Assembly (NCBI GenBank): GCA_020072905.1
Contig: JAIQGB010000253.1
Location: 1 to 6,551, forward strand
DNA length: 6,551 nucleotides
Source: Terriglobia bacterium
GTDB lineage: Bacteria > Acidobacteriota > Terriglobia > UBA7540
Direction: 5' to 3'
Of the stretch, positions 1-6,049 are shown piece after piece. The translations under genes were made by a program, and so were the position numbers. Below the pieces are notes generated by a model. It was not told the origin of the DNA, did not search any database, and saw only the letters and a list, made by a program, of their open reading frames with translations. The number at the start of each line of letters is the position of its first letter. Within the stretch, counting starts at the first letter, position 1.

Positions 1-1
1 G

Positions 2-2473
2 CATGAGGGCCAGCCCTTCATCGTGATGGAGTTGCTGGAAGGTCAGACGCTGAAGGAGTGGCTGGCGGTAACGCTGGCCTCTGGCCGGCATGCCGCCGGG
101 ACGGCGGCGCTACGAACGGACGAACTGCTCGACTTGGCGATTCAAATTGCCGATGCCCTGGATGCCGCCCACGCCAAGGGCATCGTGCACCGCGACGTCA
201 AGCCCGCGAATATCTTTGTCACCTCGCGCGGGCAGGCGAAGATTCTGGATTTTGGCCTGGCGAAGTTGATCGTAGGGGCGCCCCCTGTGAGTGCCCTCGG
301 GGGGGCACCAGGCCCGCCCCTTCAAGACACGGCAACGGCGTCGATCGCCCCCGAACATCTCACGATCCCGGGCGTGGCGATGGGGACGGTGGCATACATG
401 TCGCCGGAGCAGGCGCGGGGTGAGCGGGTCGATGCGCGCACGGACCTGTTCAGCTTCGGCGCGGTGCTCTACCAGATGGCGACGGGCCGAGAGGCCTTTG
501 CGGGGAGCACCATGGCGCTCATTCACGACGCCATCCTGAATCGAGCGCCGGTGTCGGCGGCCAGCCTGAATCCCCAACTGCCGCCGGAGTTGGACCGCAT
601 CATCAGCAAGGCGCTCCAAAAGGATTGCGACCTGCGTTACCAAAGCGCCGCCGAGCTGCGCGCCGACCTGAAACGCCTAAAGCGCCACACCGATTCGGGC
701 CTGCCCTCCGTAGGGGCAGGCCTTGTGCCTGCCCCTTTACCCCCAGCCTCTGAGGCAGTCCCAGCCGCGCACCCACAAGGGGTGCCCGTACGACGTTGGC
801 TACGCGCGTTGGCCGGCGCGGTCATTGTTGCAGTTGCGTTTGTTGGTTACCTGCTTACGCGCCCCTTGCCCTTGCCCAAGGTCTCAGATTACGTTCAGCT
901 TACTCACGACGGTGAGCCGAAGGAATTGGTAGGCACCGACGGTTCGCGGCTTTACTTCCGCGTGGGAGACCGCACGCTTTGGCGCATCGTCGAGATGTCG
1001 GTCTCCGGCGGTGAGCCAGTGCGAATTCAGACGCCTTCCGAAACCATGGACCCTGTCAGCGTGTCGCCGGATGGCTCTGACCTTCTCGTCACAGACTGGA
1101 GGGACGAGATTGGCAAGGGACCGCTCTGGGGTCTTCCCGTTCTCGGTGGTTCGCCTCGCCGCCTTGCAGACACGGTGGGAAGCAATGGAGCCTGGTCTCC
1201 TGACGGCAAGGCGCTTATTTATGCCGACGGAAGCGACCTATTCCTGGCTAAGAGTGACGGGAGTAAGTCCCACAAGCTAGTCTCCGTAGCGGGTGTGGCG
1301 TCTGCGCCTGAGTGGTCGCCGGATGGAAGTAAACTGCGGTTGACCGTGCAGGACAACAAAACCGGCGCACAATCGCTTTGGGAAGTTTCGGCCCAAGGGT
1401 CGAATCTGCACCCCGTGTTTGCCGGCTGGCATGATCCTCCCGATGAATGCTGCGGCACGTGGACTCCGGATGGAAGGTACTTCGTCTTCCAGTCGCAGGG
1501 CCAGATTTGGGCTCTTGCCGAAAAGGGAGGTTTTCTTAGGAAGCCCAGCCGCGCGCCCATCCAGTTAACTTCCAGCCCGCTCCGCTTGGGCACGCCCCTT
1601 CCCAGTAAAGATGGCAAGAAATTGTTCGTGCTAGGCCGGACTTCTCGCGGCGGACTGGTGCGCTACGACTCGAAGGCGGGCCAATTCGTGCCCTTCCTCT
1701 CCGGCATCTCGGCGGAATATGTCGCCTTCTCCAAGGACGGCCAATGGGTTGCCTACGTCACGTATCCCGAAGGCACCCTCTGGCGAAGCAAGCCGGACGG
1801 GAGCGAGCGTCTACAACTTTCCTATCCCCCATTGTATTCGGTCTTGCCTCGCTGGTCGCCCGACGGCAAGCAGATCGTTTTCCATGACTCCACTCCGGGG
1901 AAGCCCCAAAAGATTTACGCGGTTTCGCCCGAGGGCGGAAGCGCCCAGCAACTGATGCCGGTCGATCCTAAGCCTCAAGTTGACCCGAACTGGTCACCGG
2001 ACGGTGGCAAGATCGTCTTCGCGGGTCCCTGGGGTGATGCCGATTCAACCATCCGCGTGCTTGATCTGAGCAACCACCAGGTTTCCACGCTGCCCGGGTC
2101 CCAAGGACTCTTCTCGCCCCACTGGTCACCGGATGGACGGTACATTGCCGCCCAGCCCATAAATTCGTCGGGCCTCCTCCTTTTCGACTTCCAGGGCGAG
2201 AATTGGTCAGAACTCCTGAAGGGACGAGGCATGGCTTTTCCCAACTGGTCAGCGGATGGGCAGTATATCTACCTTTTTCATGGGCCCGACAATCCGGCGG
2301 TACTCCGGCTCCGGGTCAGGGACCGCGAGGTGGAGCGCGTCGCCGACCTGAAGGGCCTCCCGATTACCGGCCACTACGGCTTTTGGCTCGGCCTCGCCCC
2401 CGATGATTCGCCACTGCTACTCCACGATGCCGGATCCGAGGACATCTACGCCCTCGATTGGAATGCACCGTGA
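2..2473 (+). CDS. Membrane-anchored Ser/Thr protein kinase with C-terminal TolB/WD40-like propeller (5' end cut off by window)
   Basis: A PknB-type eukaryotic-like kinase that would phosphorylate Ser/Thr on unidentified partners. The frame is open to the left edge: before the GTG at 23 it reads HEGQPFIV, usual kinase hinge sequence, so that GTG is not the start and about 90 N-terminal residues (glycine loop, VAIK lysine) are missing. Numbering from the GTG, the catalytic loop HRDVKPAN is at 56-63 (Asp58, Lys60, Asn63), DFG at 76-78, MSPE at 126-129 and the alpha-F Asp at 141. The kinase therefore looks active and of RD type. A linker (about 225-258) leads to one membrane helix (259-279, WLRALAGAVIVAVAFVGYLL). 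Residues 280-816 carry about ten SPDG-type propeller motifs, with the Ser/Thr at 348, 392, 432, 481, 528, 570, 612, 658, 702 and 743, presumably outside the membrane as sensor or binding surface. Two palindromic elements encode residues 84-100 and 230-257. Family call is firm; ligand and targets are unknown. No clear terminator follows. Confidence 0.95.
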   Translation, partial: HEGQPFIVMELLEGQTLKEWLAVTLASGRHAAGTAALRTDELLDLAIQIADALDAAHAKGIVHRDVKPANIFVTSRGQAKILDFGLAKLIVGAPPVSALGGAPGPPLQDTATASIAPEHLTIPGVAMGTVAYMSPEQARGERVDARTDLFSFGAVLYQMATGREAFAGSTMALIHDAILNRAPVSAASLNPQLPPELDRIISKALQKDCDLRYQSAAELRADLKRLKRHTDSGLPSVGAGLVPAPLPPASEAVPAAHPQGVPVRRWLRALAGAVIVAVAFVGYLLTRPLPLPKVSDYVQLTHDGEPKELVGTDGSRLYFRVGDRTLWRIVEMSVSGGEPVRIQTPSETMDPVSVSPDGSDLLVTDWRDEIGKGPLWGLPVLGGSPRRLADTVGSNGAWSPDGKALIYADGSDLFLAKSDGSKSHKLVSVAGVASAPEWSPDGSKLRLTVQDNKTGAQSLWEVSAQGSNLHPVFAGWHDPPDECCGTWTPDGRYFVFQSQGQIWALAEKGGFLRKPSRAPIQLTSSPLRLGTPLPSKDGKKLFVLGRTSRGGLVRYDSKAGQFVPFLSGISAEYVAFSKDGQWVAYVTYPEGTLWRSKPDGSERLQLSYPPLYSVLPRWSPDGKQIVFHDSTPGKPQKIYAVSPEGGSAQQLMPVDPKPQVDPNWSPDGGKIVFAGPWGDADSTIRVLDLSNHQVSTLPGSQGLFSPHWSPDGRYIAAQPINSSGLLLFDFQGENWSELLKGRGMAFPNWSADGQYIYLFHGPDNPAVLRLRVRDREVERVADLKGLPITGHYGFWLGLAPDDSPLLLHDAGSEDIYALDWNAP
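271..321 (-). repeat. REP-like bipartite palindromic element, copy 1, inside kinase activation loop
   Basis: Two abutting imperfect hairpins. The left arm (about 275-297) has loop CCTGT at 284-288; the right arm (about 299-320) has loop ACCAG at 307-311. Its left arm matches the reverse complement of the right arm of copy 2 at about 21 of 25 bases. Its right arm matches the reverse complement of the left arm of copy 2 at about 19 of 24 bases. It is therefore the same element in opposite orientation, without copy 2's spacer. It is 51 bp long (a multiple of three) and is read as Ala/Gly/Pro-rich residues 84-100, between DFG and SPE. Many arm mismatches suggest an older insertion than copy 2. 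Strand is set relative to copy 2. Confidence 0.65.
709..792 (+). repeat. REP-like bipartite palindromic element, copy 2, inside kinase linker
   Basis: The left arm is a perfect 10-bp stem, AGGGGCAGGC (712-721) with GCCTGCCCCT (727-736), around loop CTTGT. The right arm is a 6-bp stem, GCACCC (769-774) with GGGTGC (780-785), around loop ACAAG, the reverse complement of the left loop. The outer ends are CGTAGGGG and its near-inverse CCCGTACG. A 32-bp spacer (737-768) separates the arms. This is an inverted pair of one palindrome, the REPIN/BIME-type architecture. It is 84 bp long (a multiple of three), keeps the kinase frame open, and is translated as a Pro/Ala/Val-rich stretch (residues 230-257) just before the membrane helix. 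Confidence 0.75.
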
Positions 2474-3199
2474 TTAACAGTCGGCATAAGGCAGTAAGCA
2501 CCGGGCAGTGACGGAAACTGCAAGCGATCCTTGGGCTTGTCTCAACCTATCGCACCGCTGAGAAGCCATGCCAAAGGCAAATCCTTAAATAGGGCGACAG
2601 GGCGGCCGCCTGGGCGTGGTCTAGAAGGCCGACGCTGCCAGCCTTTAAGTCGGCCGTCCACAGCGCCCGAGACTAGACGCTACGGCGTATCTATCCCAGC
2701 GAATGCTTCGCCGGCATACACTTCCTGGTGGTGGACTTTCGGGGAGGCAGGAAGTTGCACTTCAGCTGACGTGAAGCGGACATCCCAGACCGACTCCTCA
2801 GTAGCGGCGGAATCTCCTGACTGTCAATTACTTGCGGTGGGACGAGCGAATAAGTTCTTCGGCGAGCAACCGGAGAGTACTTTCCGAGACCGCGACAACA
2901 CGCGTACTTTGCCAGAGAGGGAAACGAAACGGCCTTTTGCGGGATCTACCTTGGTCGGGGGCCATTTTCCAGGTACCAACGGGCTAATTCTGACTCAGGC
3001 AGAACGCGTAGGAATCTGGTTTCAGGGCGAGGCGCCGGTGAAGGCCGCGGCAAGCTGTCGTGGGAAGTGGCGCCCGACTCCAATCTCTCAAATCACCTAG
3101 GAGAATATAGCGAAATCTTTACCCTTTTGTGACAAGGGTCCGGGTTGGGCCTCATACACTAGCAATGGGATTTCCATGTTGGGGTTCGGTGGTGGCCTA

Positions 3200-3344
3200 G
3201 AGGGTGGTGATAAAACGGCTCCACCTCGCGCATTGGCCTCGCGATCGGATGATCGCGTGTGGGAGCGGCGGGCTCTAGCCCGGCAATACCGCTTTAGGGG
3301 ACGCCACCGCTGGCACTTCTTAGCGAGCAGATAGTGCCGCTCGC
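3200..3344 (+). promoter_or_regulatory. Hairpin-rich 5' leader upstream of the secreted propeller gene
   Basis: A series of inverted repeats: GAGGGTGG (3200-3207) with CCACCTC (3221-3227), one bulge; CGCGATC (3240-3246) with GATCGCG (3251-3257), perfect 7-bp stem, GGAT loop; CGGGCT (3269-3274) with AGCCCG (3277-3282). Three alternatives overlap after that: GCCA/TGGC (3303-3314), GGCACT (3312-3317) with AGTGCC (3333-3338), and GCGAGC (3323-3328) with GCTCGC (3339-3344). The last three cannot all form together. This could be a structured leader, a remnant repeat cluster or a terminator-free spacer; I match it to no known riboswitch. The transcription start is unknown, so its presence in the mRNA is inferred. 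Confidence 0.4.
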
Positions 3345-3410
3345 ACAACTGCCTGCGGGAGATCCCCGAGCACGGTCGCAGATTACCCGGCCATGATAAA
3401 CCTTCACGGA

Positions 3411-3416
3411 GAGGAG
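3411..3416 (+). promoter_or_regulatory. Ribosome binding site for the secreted propeller gene
   Basis: GAGGAG, extended upstream as GGAGAGGAG, lies 8 bases before ATG 3425. It fixes that start, which is also the one giving a proper signal peptide. Confidence 0.75.
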
Positions 3417-3424
3417 ACAAAACC

Positions 3425-3805
3425 ATGAGAAAGAAGACAATCAATGGTGTGTACGGCTCAATCCTGCTGGTTTCGCTTGTGGGACTGGCTCTAGCAATAG
3501 ACAACCAACACCAACCGATCATTCCCAATCTGCCTGCCAATACAACCTTGTCTGCATTGACTGTTCCAGCTAACGGCGATGTGAACCCCTACGGCGTGGC
3601 GTTCGTTCCCATTGATTTCGCCAAAGGCGGATTGCTCAGTCCCGGCGACATCGCGGTTGCGAACTTCAACAACGGCAGCAATGCCCAAGGGACCGGATCC
3701 ACCATTGTCGATGTCCACCCGGATGGCCAGGTCTCACTCTTCTTCCAGGGAACTTCGGAGTTGGGCCTGACGACCGCGCTCGGTATCCTCCATGGGGGTT
3801 CGTGA
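3425..3805 (+). CDS. Secreted NHL-like beta-propeller protein, N-terminal part (gene broken by frameshift)
   Basis: The first 126 codons of a gene that continues at 3802. Residues 1-24 form a signal peptide (basic MRKK start, hydrophobic GSILLVSLVGLALA, cut expected after Ala24), so the product is exported. The mature part starts with the run TLTVPANGDVNPYGVAFVP-like sequence (here LSALTVPANGDVNPYGVAFV), followed by GDIAVANFNN and VDVHPDGQVSLFFQG, typical of a secreted propeller family that I recognise from acidobacterial genomes but whose function is unknown. The frame ends abruptly: ...LGILHGGS then TGA at 3803-3805, although the next frame continues the same protein as GGFVIVGS. One base missing from the G run 3794-3798 explains this. 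No cysteine is present in this half. As written it would give a truncated propeller. Confidence 0.8.
   Translation: MRKKTINGVYGSILLVSLVGLALAIDNQHQPIIPNLPANTTLSALTVPANGDVNPYGVAFVPIDFAKGGLLSPGDIAVANFNNGSNAQGTGSTIVDVHPDGQVSLFFQGTSELGLTTALGILHGGS
3794..3798 (+). other. Frameshift site: G5 run
   Basis: Codons CAT GGG GGT TCG TGA end the upstream frame. A sixth G would give CAT GGG GGG TTC GTG ATC (HGGFVI) and join the two halves. A ribosome slipping back one base on the Gly codon (GGT to GGG) would give the same product. Confidence 0.75.
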
Positions 3806-4539
3806 TCGTGGGAAGCTTGCCTTCTCCCACCGGCACCTGTACCCAGGTGGGAATGGAAGAGCAAGGTGTTGAGCAGGGTTCTCTTCTCATCCTGGACCGC
3901 GACGGCAACCAGGTGGCCGAGTTGAGCGATGCAGCACTGCTCAATGGTCCCTGGGATTTGACCGTCTACGATGAAGGGGAGAATGTCACGGTGTTCGTTT
4001 CCAATGCGCTCAGCGGCACGGTGACGCGTCTGGAGCTTAAGGTTCCCAACGTGGGAAGCAACATCGTCGTCCAAAGCGCCACGCAGATTGCCTCCGGCTA
4101 CATGCATCGCTGCGACCCGGCAGCGCTGGTGGTGGGACCTACAGGTCTCGCCTATGACGCCGTGAATGACATTCTCTACGTGGCGTCCACCGGCGATAAC
4201 ACGATCTTCGCTATCCCCCAGGCCCGCAGGACTCAGGCCGACGCGGGAATGGGAACTCTAGTCTTCCAGGATGACACCCACCTCCACGGACCGTTAGCCC
4301 TGGCGTTAGCGCCCAATGGCGATTTGCTGACGGCCCAAGGTGACGCAGTCAATCCTGACGCTGCCCACCCGAGCGAAATCGTGGAATTCACGCCGGCGGG
4401 CCAATTCGTTGCCGAGTTTTCCGTTGACCCGGCTCCAGGGTCAGCTTTCGGGCTCGCTCTAGCAACCTCAGGGAACACGATTCGTTTCGCGGCCGTCGAC
4501 GATGGCCTTAACGTCCTCGACGTGTGGACGATAAGGTGA
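3802..4539 (+). CDS. Secreted NHL-like beta-propeller protein, C-terminal part (continuation after frameshift)
   Basis: This is the rest of the protein begun at 3425; the intact gene would encode about 371 residues. It has no signal peptide or Shine-Dalgarno of its own. The GTG at 3802 is only the first possible start in this frame, and Phe-encoding TTC at 3799 belongs to the protein. Propeller-type strands are visible: GSLLILDRDGNQVAEL (26-41), GPWDLTVYDEG, VFVSNALSGTVTRLEL, GPTGLAYDAVNDILYVAS with DNTIFAIP, GPLALALAPNGDLLTAQGD, and a C-terminal IVEFTPAGQFVAEFS and RFAAVDDGLNVLDVWT. The only two cysteines (13 and 104 of this part) could form a disulfide in the exported protein. Either a coupled start at the GTGA overlap or a ribosomal slip could still express it, but a broken gene or a sequence error is likelier. 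Role is unknown; no catalytic motif is seen. Confidence 0.8.
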   Translation: MIVGSLPSPTGTCTQVGMEEQGVEQGSLLILDRDGNQVAELSDAALLNGPWDLTVYDEGENVTVFVSNALSGTVTRLELKVPNVGSNIVVQSATQIASGYMHRCDPAALVVGPTGLAYDAVNDILYVASTGDNTIFAIPQARRTQADAGMGTLVFQDDTHLHGPLALALAPNGDLLTAQGDAVNPDAAHPSEIVEFTPAGQFVAEFSVDPAPGSAFGLALATSGNTIRFAAVDDGLNVLDVWTIR

Positions 4540-4603
4540 AATCAGCCGCGAGCCCACTTGGCAGCCGTCTTGACGCCAGTGAAACGCGACGAGAGCTGCA
4601 AAC

Positions 4604-4843
4604 ATGAAGTGGCACGCGAGACTTTCAGACTCTCGAAGAAACAAACGCTTGGCGTCAGGTGCGCCAGCTGCTGCTCTCATCCTCTGTGTCTCGCTGATGT
4701 GCAGCGGTGGCTCGTTTGCATACTCCGTTGCGGGGAGCGTGAAAAGAAAGAGCAACCTGAGAGCGAGAAGCAGCCGCAGTAGTTCAGTCGCCCACATTGC
4801 CTGCCTTGTTTCAGCGAGGCGGGAGGGGGATTTCTCCACGTGA
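4604..4843 (+). CDS. Doubtful small ORF with a signal-peptide-like start
   Basis: 79 codons from ATG with a weak GAGAG 8 bases upstream. Residues 19-39 (GAPAAALILCVSLMCSGGSFA) resemble the hydrophobic core and cleavage site of a signal peptide after a long basic N-terminus. The remaining 40 residues are Arg/Ser-rich and match nothing I know. Its TGA overlaps the GTG of the next gene by four bases (GTGA), an arrangement seen in translationally coupled genes, which is the best argument for it. Against it: weak ribosome site, unremarkable codon use and a random-looking tail. It may simply be the spacer upstream of the LolA-like gene. Confidence 0.3.
   Translation: MKWHARLSDSRRNKRLASGAPAAALILCVSLMCSGGSFAYSVAGSVKRKSNLRARSSRSSSVAHIACLVSARREGDFST
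4821..4830 (+). promoter_or_regulatory. Ribosome binding site deciding the GTG start at 4840
   Basis: The purine run GGGAGGGGGA ends 9 bases before GTG 4840. It supports that non-ATG start, which gives a complete signal peptide; no ATG in this frame would do so. Confidence 0.65.
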
Positions 4844-5604
4844 CTTTGCGCCAACAAACCTCATGGTTGCTCTTTCTCTATCTATCCGCCGTGGTGGTAT
4901 GCGCATCGGCTCAGACTGGGAGCACAGACCCAACCGTGGAAACCATCGTTGCGCGCATGACGCGGGCCCGTGCTGAAAACCGGGCCCGCTTCCGTCCTTA
5001 CATCGTCACGCGCGACTACATGCTATTTGGCAAAGAACGAGACAGAACCAAGTCCCAGGTGATTGCCGATGTAACCTTCGTTCCCCCAAATTCCAAGAAG
5101 TACACCATTGAGCAGACCAACGGGAGCGGCCTGGGAGGAATGATTGTTCGCCGAATGCTGGCCAATGAAGCGGAAGTCACGAAGAATTATGCTGCAACCG
5201 ACTTCTCGCCGGAAAATTATGGATTCCGCTTCATCCGCGAGGAAGACGTGAGTGGCCAACGTTGCTACGTGTTGGAGTTGCTTCCCCGACGCAAAGACAT
5301 CTATCTGCTCCGCGGGAATGTCTGGGTTGATGCTAACACCTACCTGCCCCACCGCTTCGAGGGTGAGCTGGCAAAGGACCCTTCATGGTGGGTGCGGGAT
5401 GTGCGCGTTGTGTTTGTTTACGGCAAGGTCAGCGGAATGTGGCTCCAGACGGCCTTGGAAGCTTCGGCCAATGTTCGGATACTTGGGAGTTCCACGATGG
5501 TTTCGCACGATGTGCGCTACGAACTCAACGAAGTCGTTATTACCGCGTCGGCGTCGCTCGGCGGCAGTTCCTACCTTCCCCACGTTGTAGGCCCCCCTCA
5601 CTAA
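4840..5604 (+). CDS. Exported LolA/RseB-like protein (outer-membrane lipoprotein-sorting fold), function unknown
   Basis: 254 residues from GTG. Residues 1-24 are a signal peptide (LLFLYLSAVVV core, cut after ASA at 22-24). Cys21 precedes the cut and lacks a proper lipobox, so a soluble periplasmic protein is more likely than a lipoprotein. The mature part runs IVARMTRARAENRARFRPYI (helix, 36-55), then alternating strands: YMLFGKERDRTKSQVIADVTFVPP, YTIEQTNG, a central FSPENYGFRFIREEDVSGQRCYVLELLP, then GNVWVDANTYLPHRFEGELA and WLQTALEASANVRILG. This order of a helix, YxVxxLLPRR, vWVDxxTyLp and MWLQT matches the LolA/RseB N-domain style fold and a conserved acidobacterial family. LolA itself carries lipoproteins across the periplasm; whether this protein does is unknown, and no LolB or LolCDE lies nearby. 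It starts 300 bases after the broken propeller gene, so probably has its own promoter. Confidence 0.85.
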   Translation: MTLRQQTSWLLFLYLSAVVVCASAQTGSTDPTVETIVARMTRARAENRARFRPYIVTRDYMLFGKERDRTKSQVIADVTFVPPNSKKYTIEQTNGSGLGGMIVRRMLANEAEVTKNYAATDFSPENYGFRFIREEDVSGQRCYVLELLPRRKDIYLLRGNVWVDANTYLPHRFEGELAKDPSWWVRDVRVVFVYGKVSGMWLQTALEASANVRILGSSTMVSHDVRYELNEVVITASASLGGSSYLPHVVGPPH

Positions 5605-5731
5605 CTGGGATGAGTAATTCTTGACAGGCGGGTGAACAGTACTGAACTGTCATTCGACTTACCGCCAGGGTACAAGGAGTGTTCTAGTTGCCTCGCAAAA
5701 TCAAGTTGGGGGGGATATGGAGGGGGGCACT

Positions 5732-5836
5732 GTGTTCGTACGAGCGGTCTCCATCAAGGTGAAGCCTAGTCGTGAGGCGGGGCTTGCCAGGATCTTCGAG
5801 GAGGAGGTGATCCCGCGGTTTCGACAGCGCAGGTAG
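5732..5836 (+). pseudogene. N-terminal remnant of an ABM-family (antibiotic biosynthesis monooxygenase-like) protein
   Basis: GTG at 5732, 8 bases after GGAGG (5719-5723), opens MFVRAVSIKVKPSREAGL followed by ARIFEEEVIPRFRQRR and TAG: 34 residues. The pattern of a first strand with a KP turn, then a helix ending EEEVIPxxR, is the usual start of small ABM ferredoxin-like-fold proteins of about 100 residues. About two thirds of the domain, including the remaining strands, is missing. An in-frame ATG at 5717 exists but would place the Shine-Dalgarno inside the gene. It could be expressed as a short peptide but not as a folded ABM domain. Confidence 0.55.
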
Positions 5837-5947
5837 CTGTTCGGGGATACATACAGTTGGGTGGGACTGTCTCCCACCGATTCTCCGGTGCTCGTCCGCG
5901 ACGCCGGTTTTTCCGGGATCTACGCCTTTGACTCGGAAGCGCTATGA
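5837..5947 (+). pseudogene. C-terminal remnant of a second kinase-propeller protein
   Basis: Directly after the TAG and in the same frame, LFGDTYSWVGLSPTDSPVLV and RDAGFSGIYAFDSEAL end in TGA. The intact kinase of this window ends in the same way: GFWLGLAPDDSPLLLHDAG then EDIYALDWNAP and a stop. Shared positions include W..GL.P.DSP, L..DAG and IYA.D. Only the last ~30 residues remain; kinase domain, membrane helix and the other propeller blades are absent. The match covers the exact C-terminus, so a gene-end fragment left after deletion or recombination is the simplest reading. Confidence 0.7.
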
Positions 5948-6049
5948 AAGCAGGTGCCGGGTGTCGTGGCTCAGGGACAGAATCTGCTTTTGATCTGGTC
6001 CGACCTACGCTACAAGGAACTCCTGCGCAGCATGAATTATCTGCCCTAA
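5948..6049 (+). pseudogene. Possible C-terminal tail of a TPR-type protein
   Basis: Still in the same frame as the two remnants upstream, the next 33 codons end IWSDLRYKELLRSMNYLP and TAA. Many acidobacterial TPR kinases and regulators end with a tail like SDPRYxxLLRRMNLP, which this resembles. The preceding KQVPGVVAQGQNLLL is not recognised. The match is short, from memory, and could be chance. Confidence 0.35.

Larger units (their letters stand above)
2474..3424. other. Long region without a convincing gene, ending in a structured leader
   Basis: About 950 bases separate the kinase stop from the next start. A 5-bp hairpin (GCAGT 2505-2509, ACTGC 2517-2521) follows the kinase but has no T-run, so I do not call a terminator. 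A frame from TTG 2531 stays open to 3100 (189 codons). It lacks a Shine-Dalgarno, any recognisable motif, and the GC-rich third positions of the neighbouring genes, and its product is Arg/Ser/Thr/Pro/Gly-rich as expected for chance translation. It may be a decayed gene, but I cannot name a family. I found no tRNA, rRNA or transposase here. Confidence 0.55.

Noticed and set aside
110..643. Long minus-strand open frame opposite the kinase
   Set aside because: It is the shadow of a GC-rich gene with clear kinase motifs on the + strand; its translation shows no domain, and its only familiar parts come from the palindromic element.
2505..2521. Terminator after the kinase gene
   Set aside because: The stem is only 5 bp with a 7-base loop and no T-run follows.
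3312..3344. H-type pseudoknot from the overlapping stems
   Set aside because: With 5 and 4 linking bases and none between the two 3' strands, the first linker would have to span about 12 bp, so competing hairpins are more plausible.
4468..4857. Minus-strand open frame of 129 codons across the small ORF region
   Set aside because: No ribosome site or recognisable product; it overlaps the end of the propeller gene and the start of the LolA-like gene on the other strand.
5621..5649. TTGACA as a -35 box of a sigma-70 promoter
   Set aside because: At 17 bases spacing the sequence is GAACTG and at 18 it is AACTGT, neither a believable -10 box, so no promoter is called.
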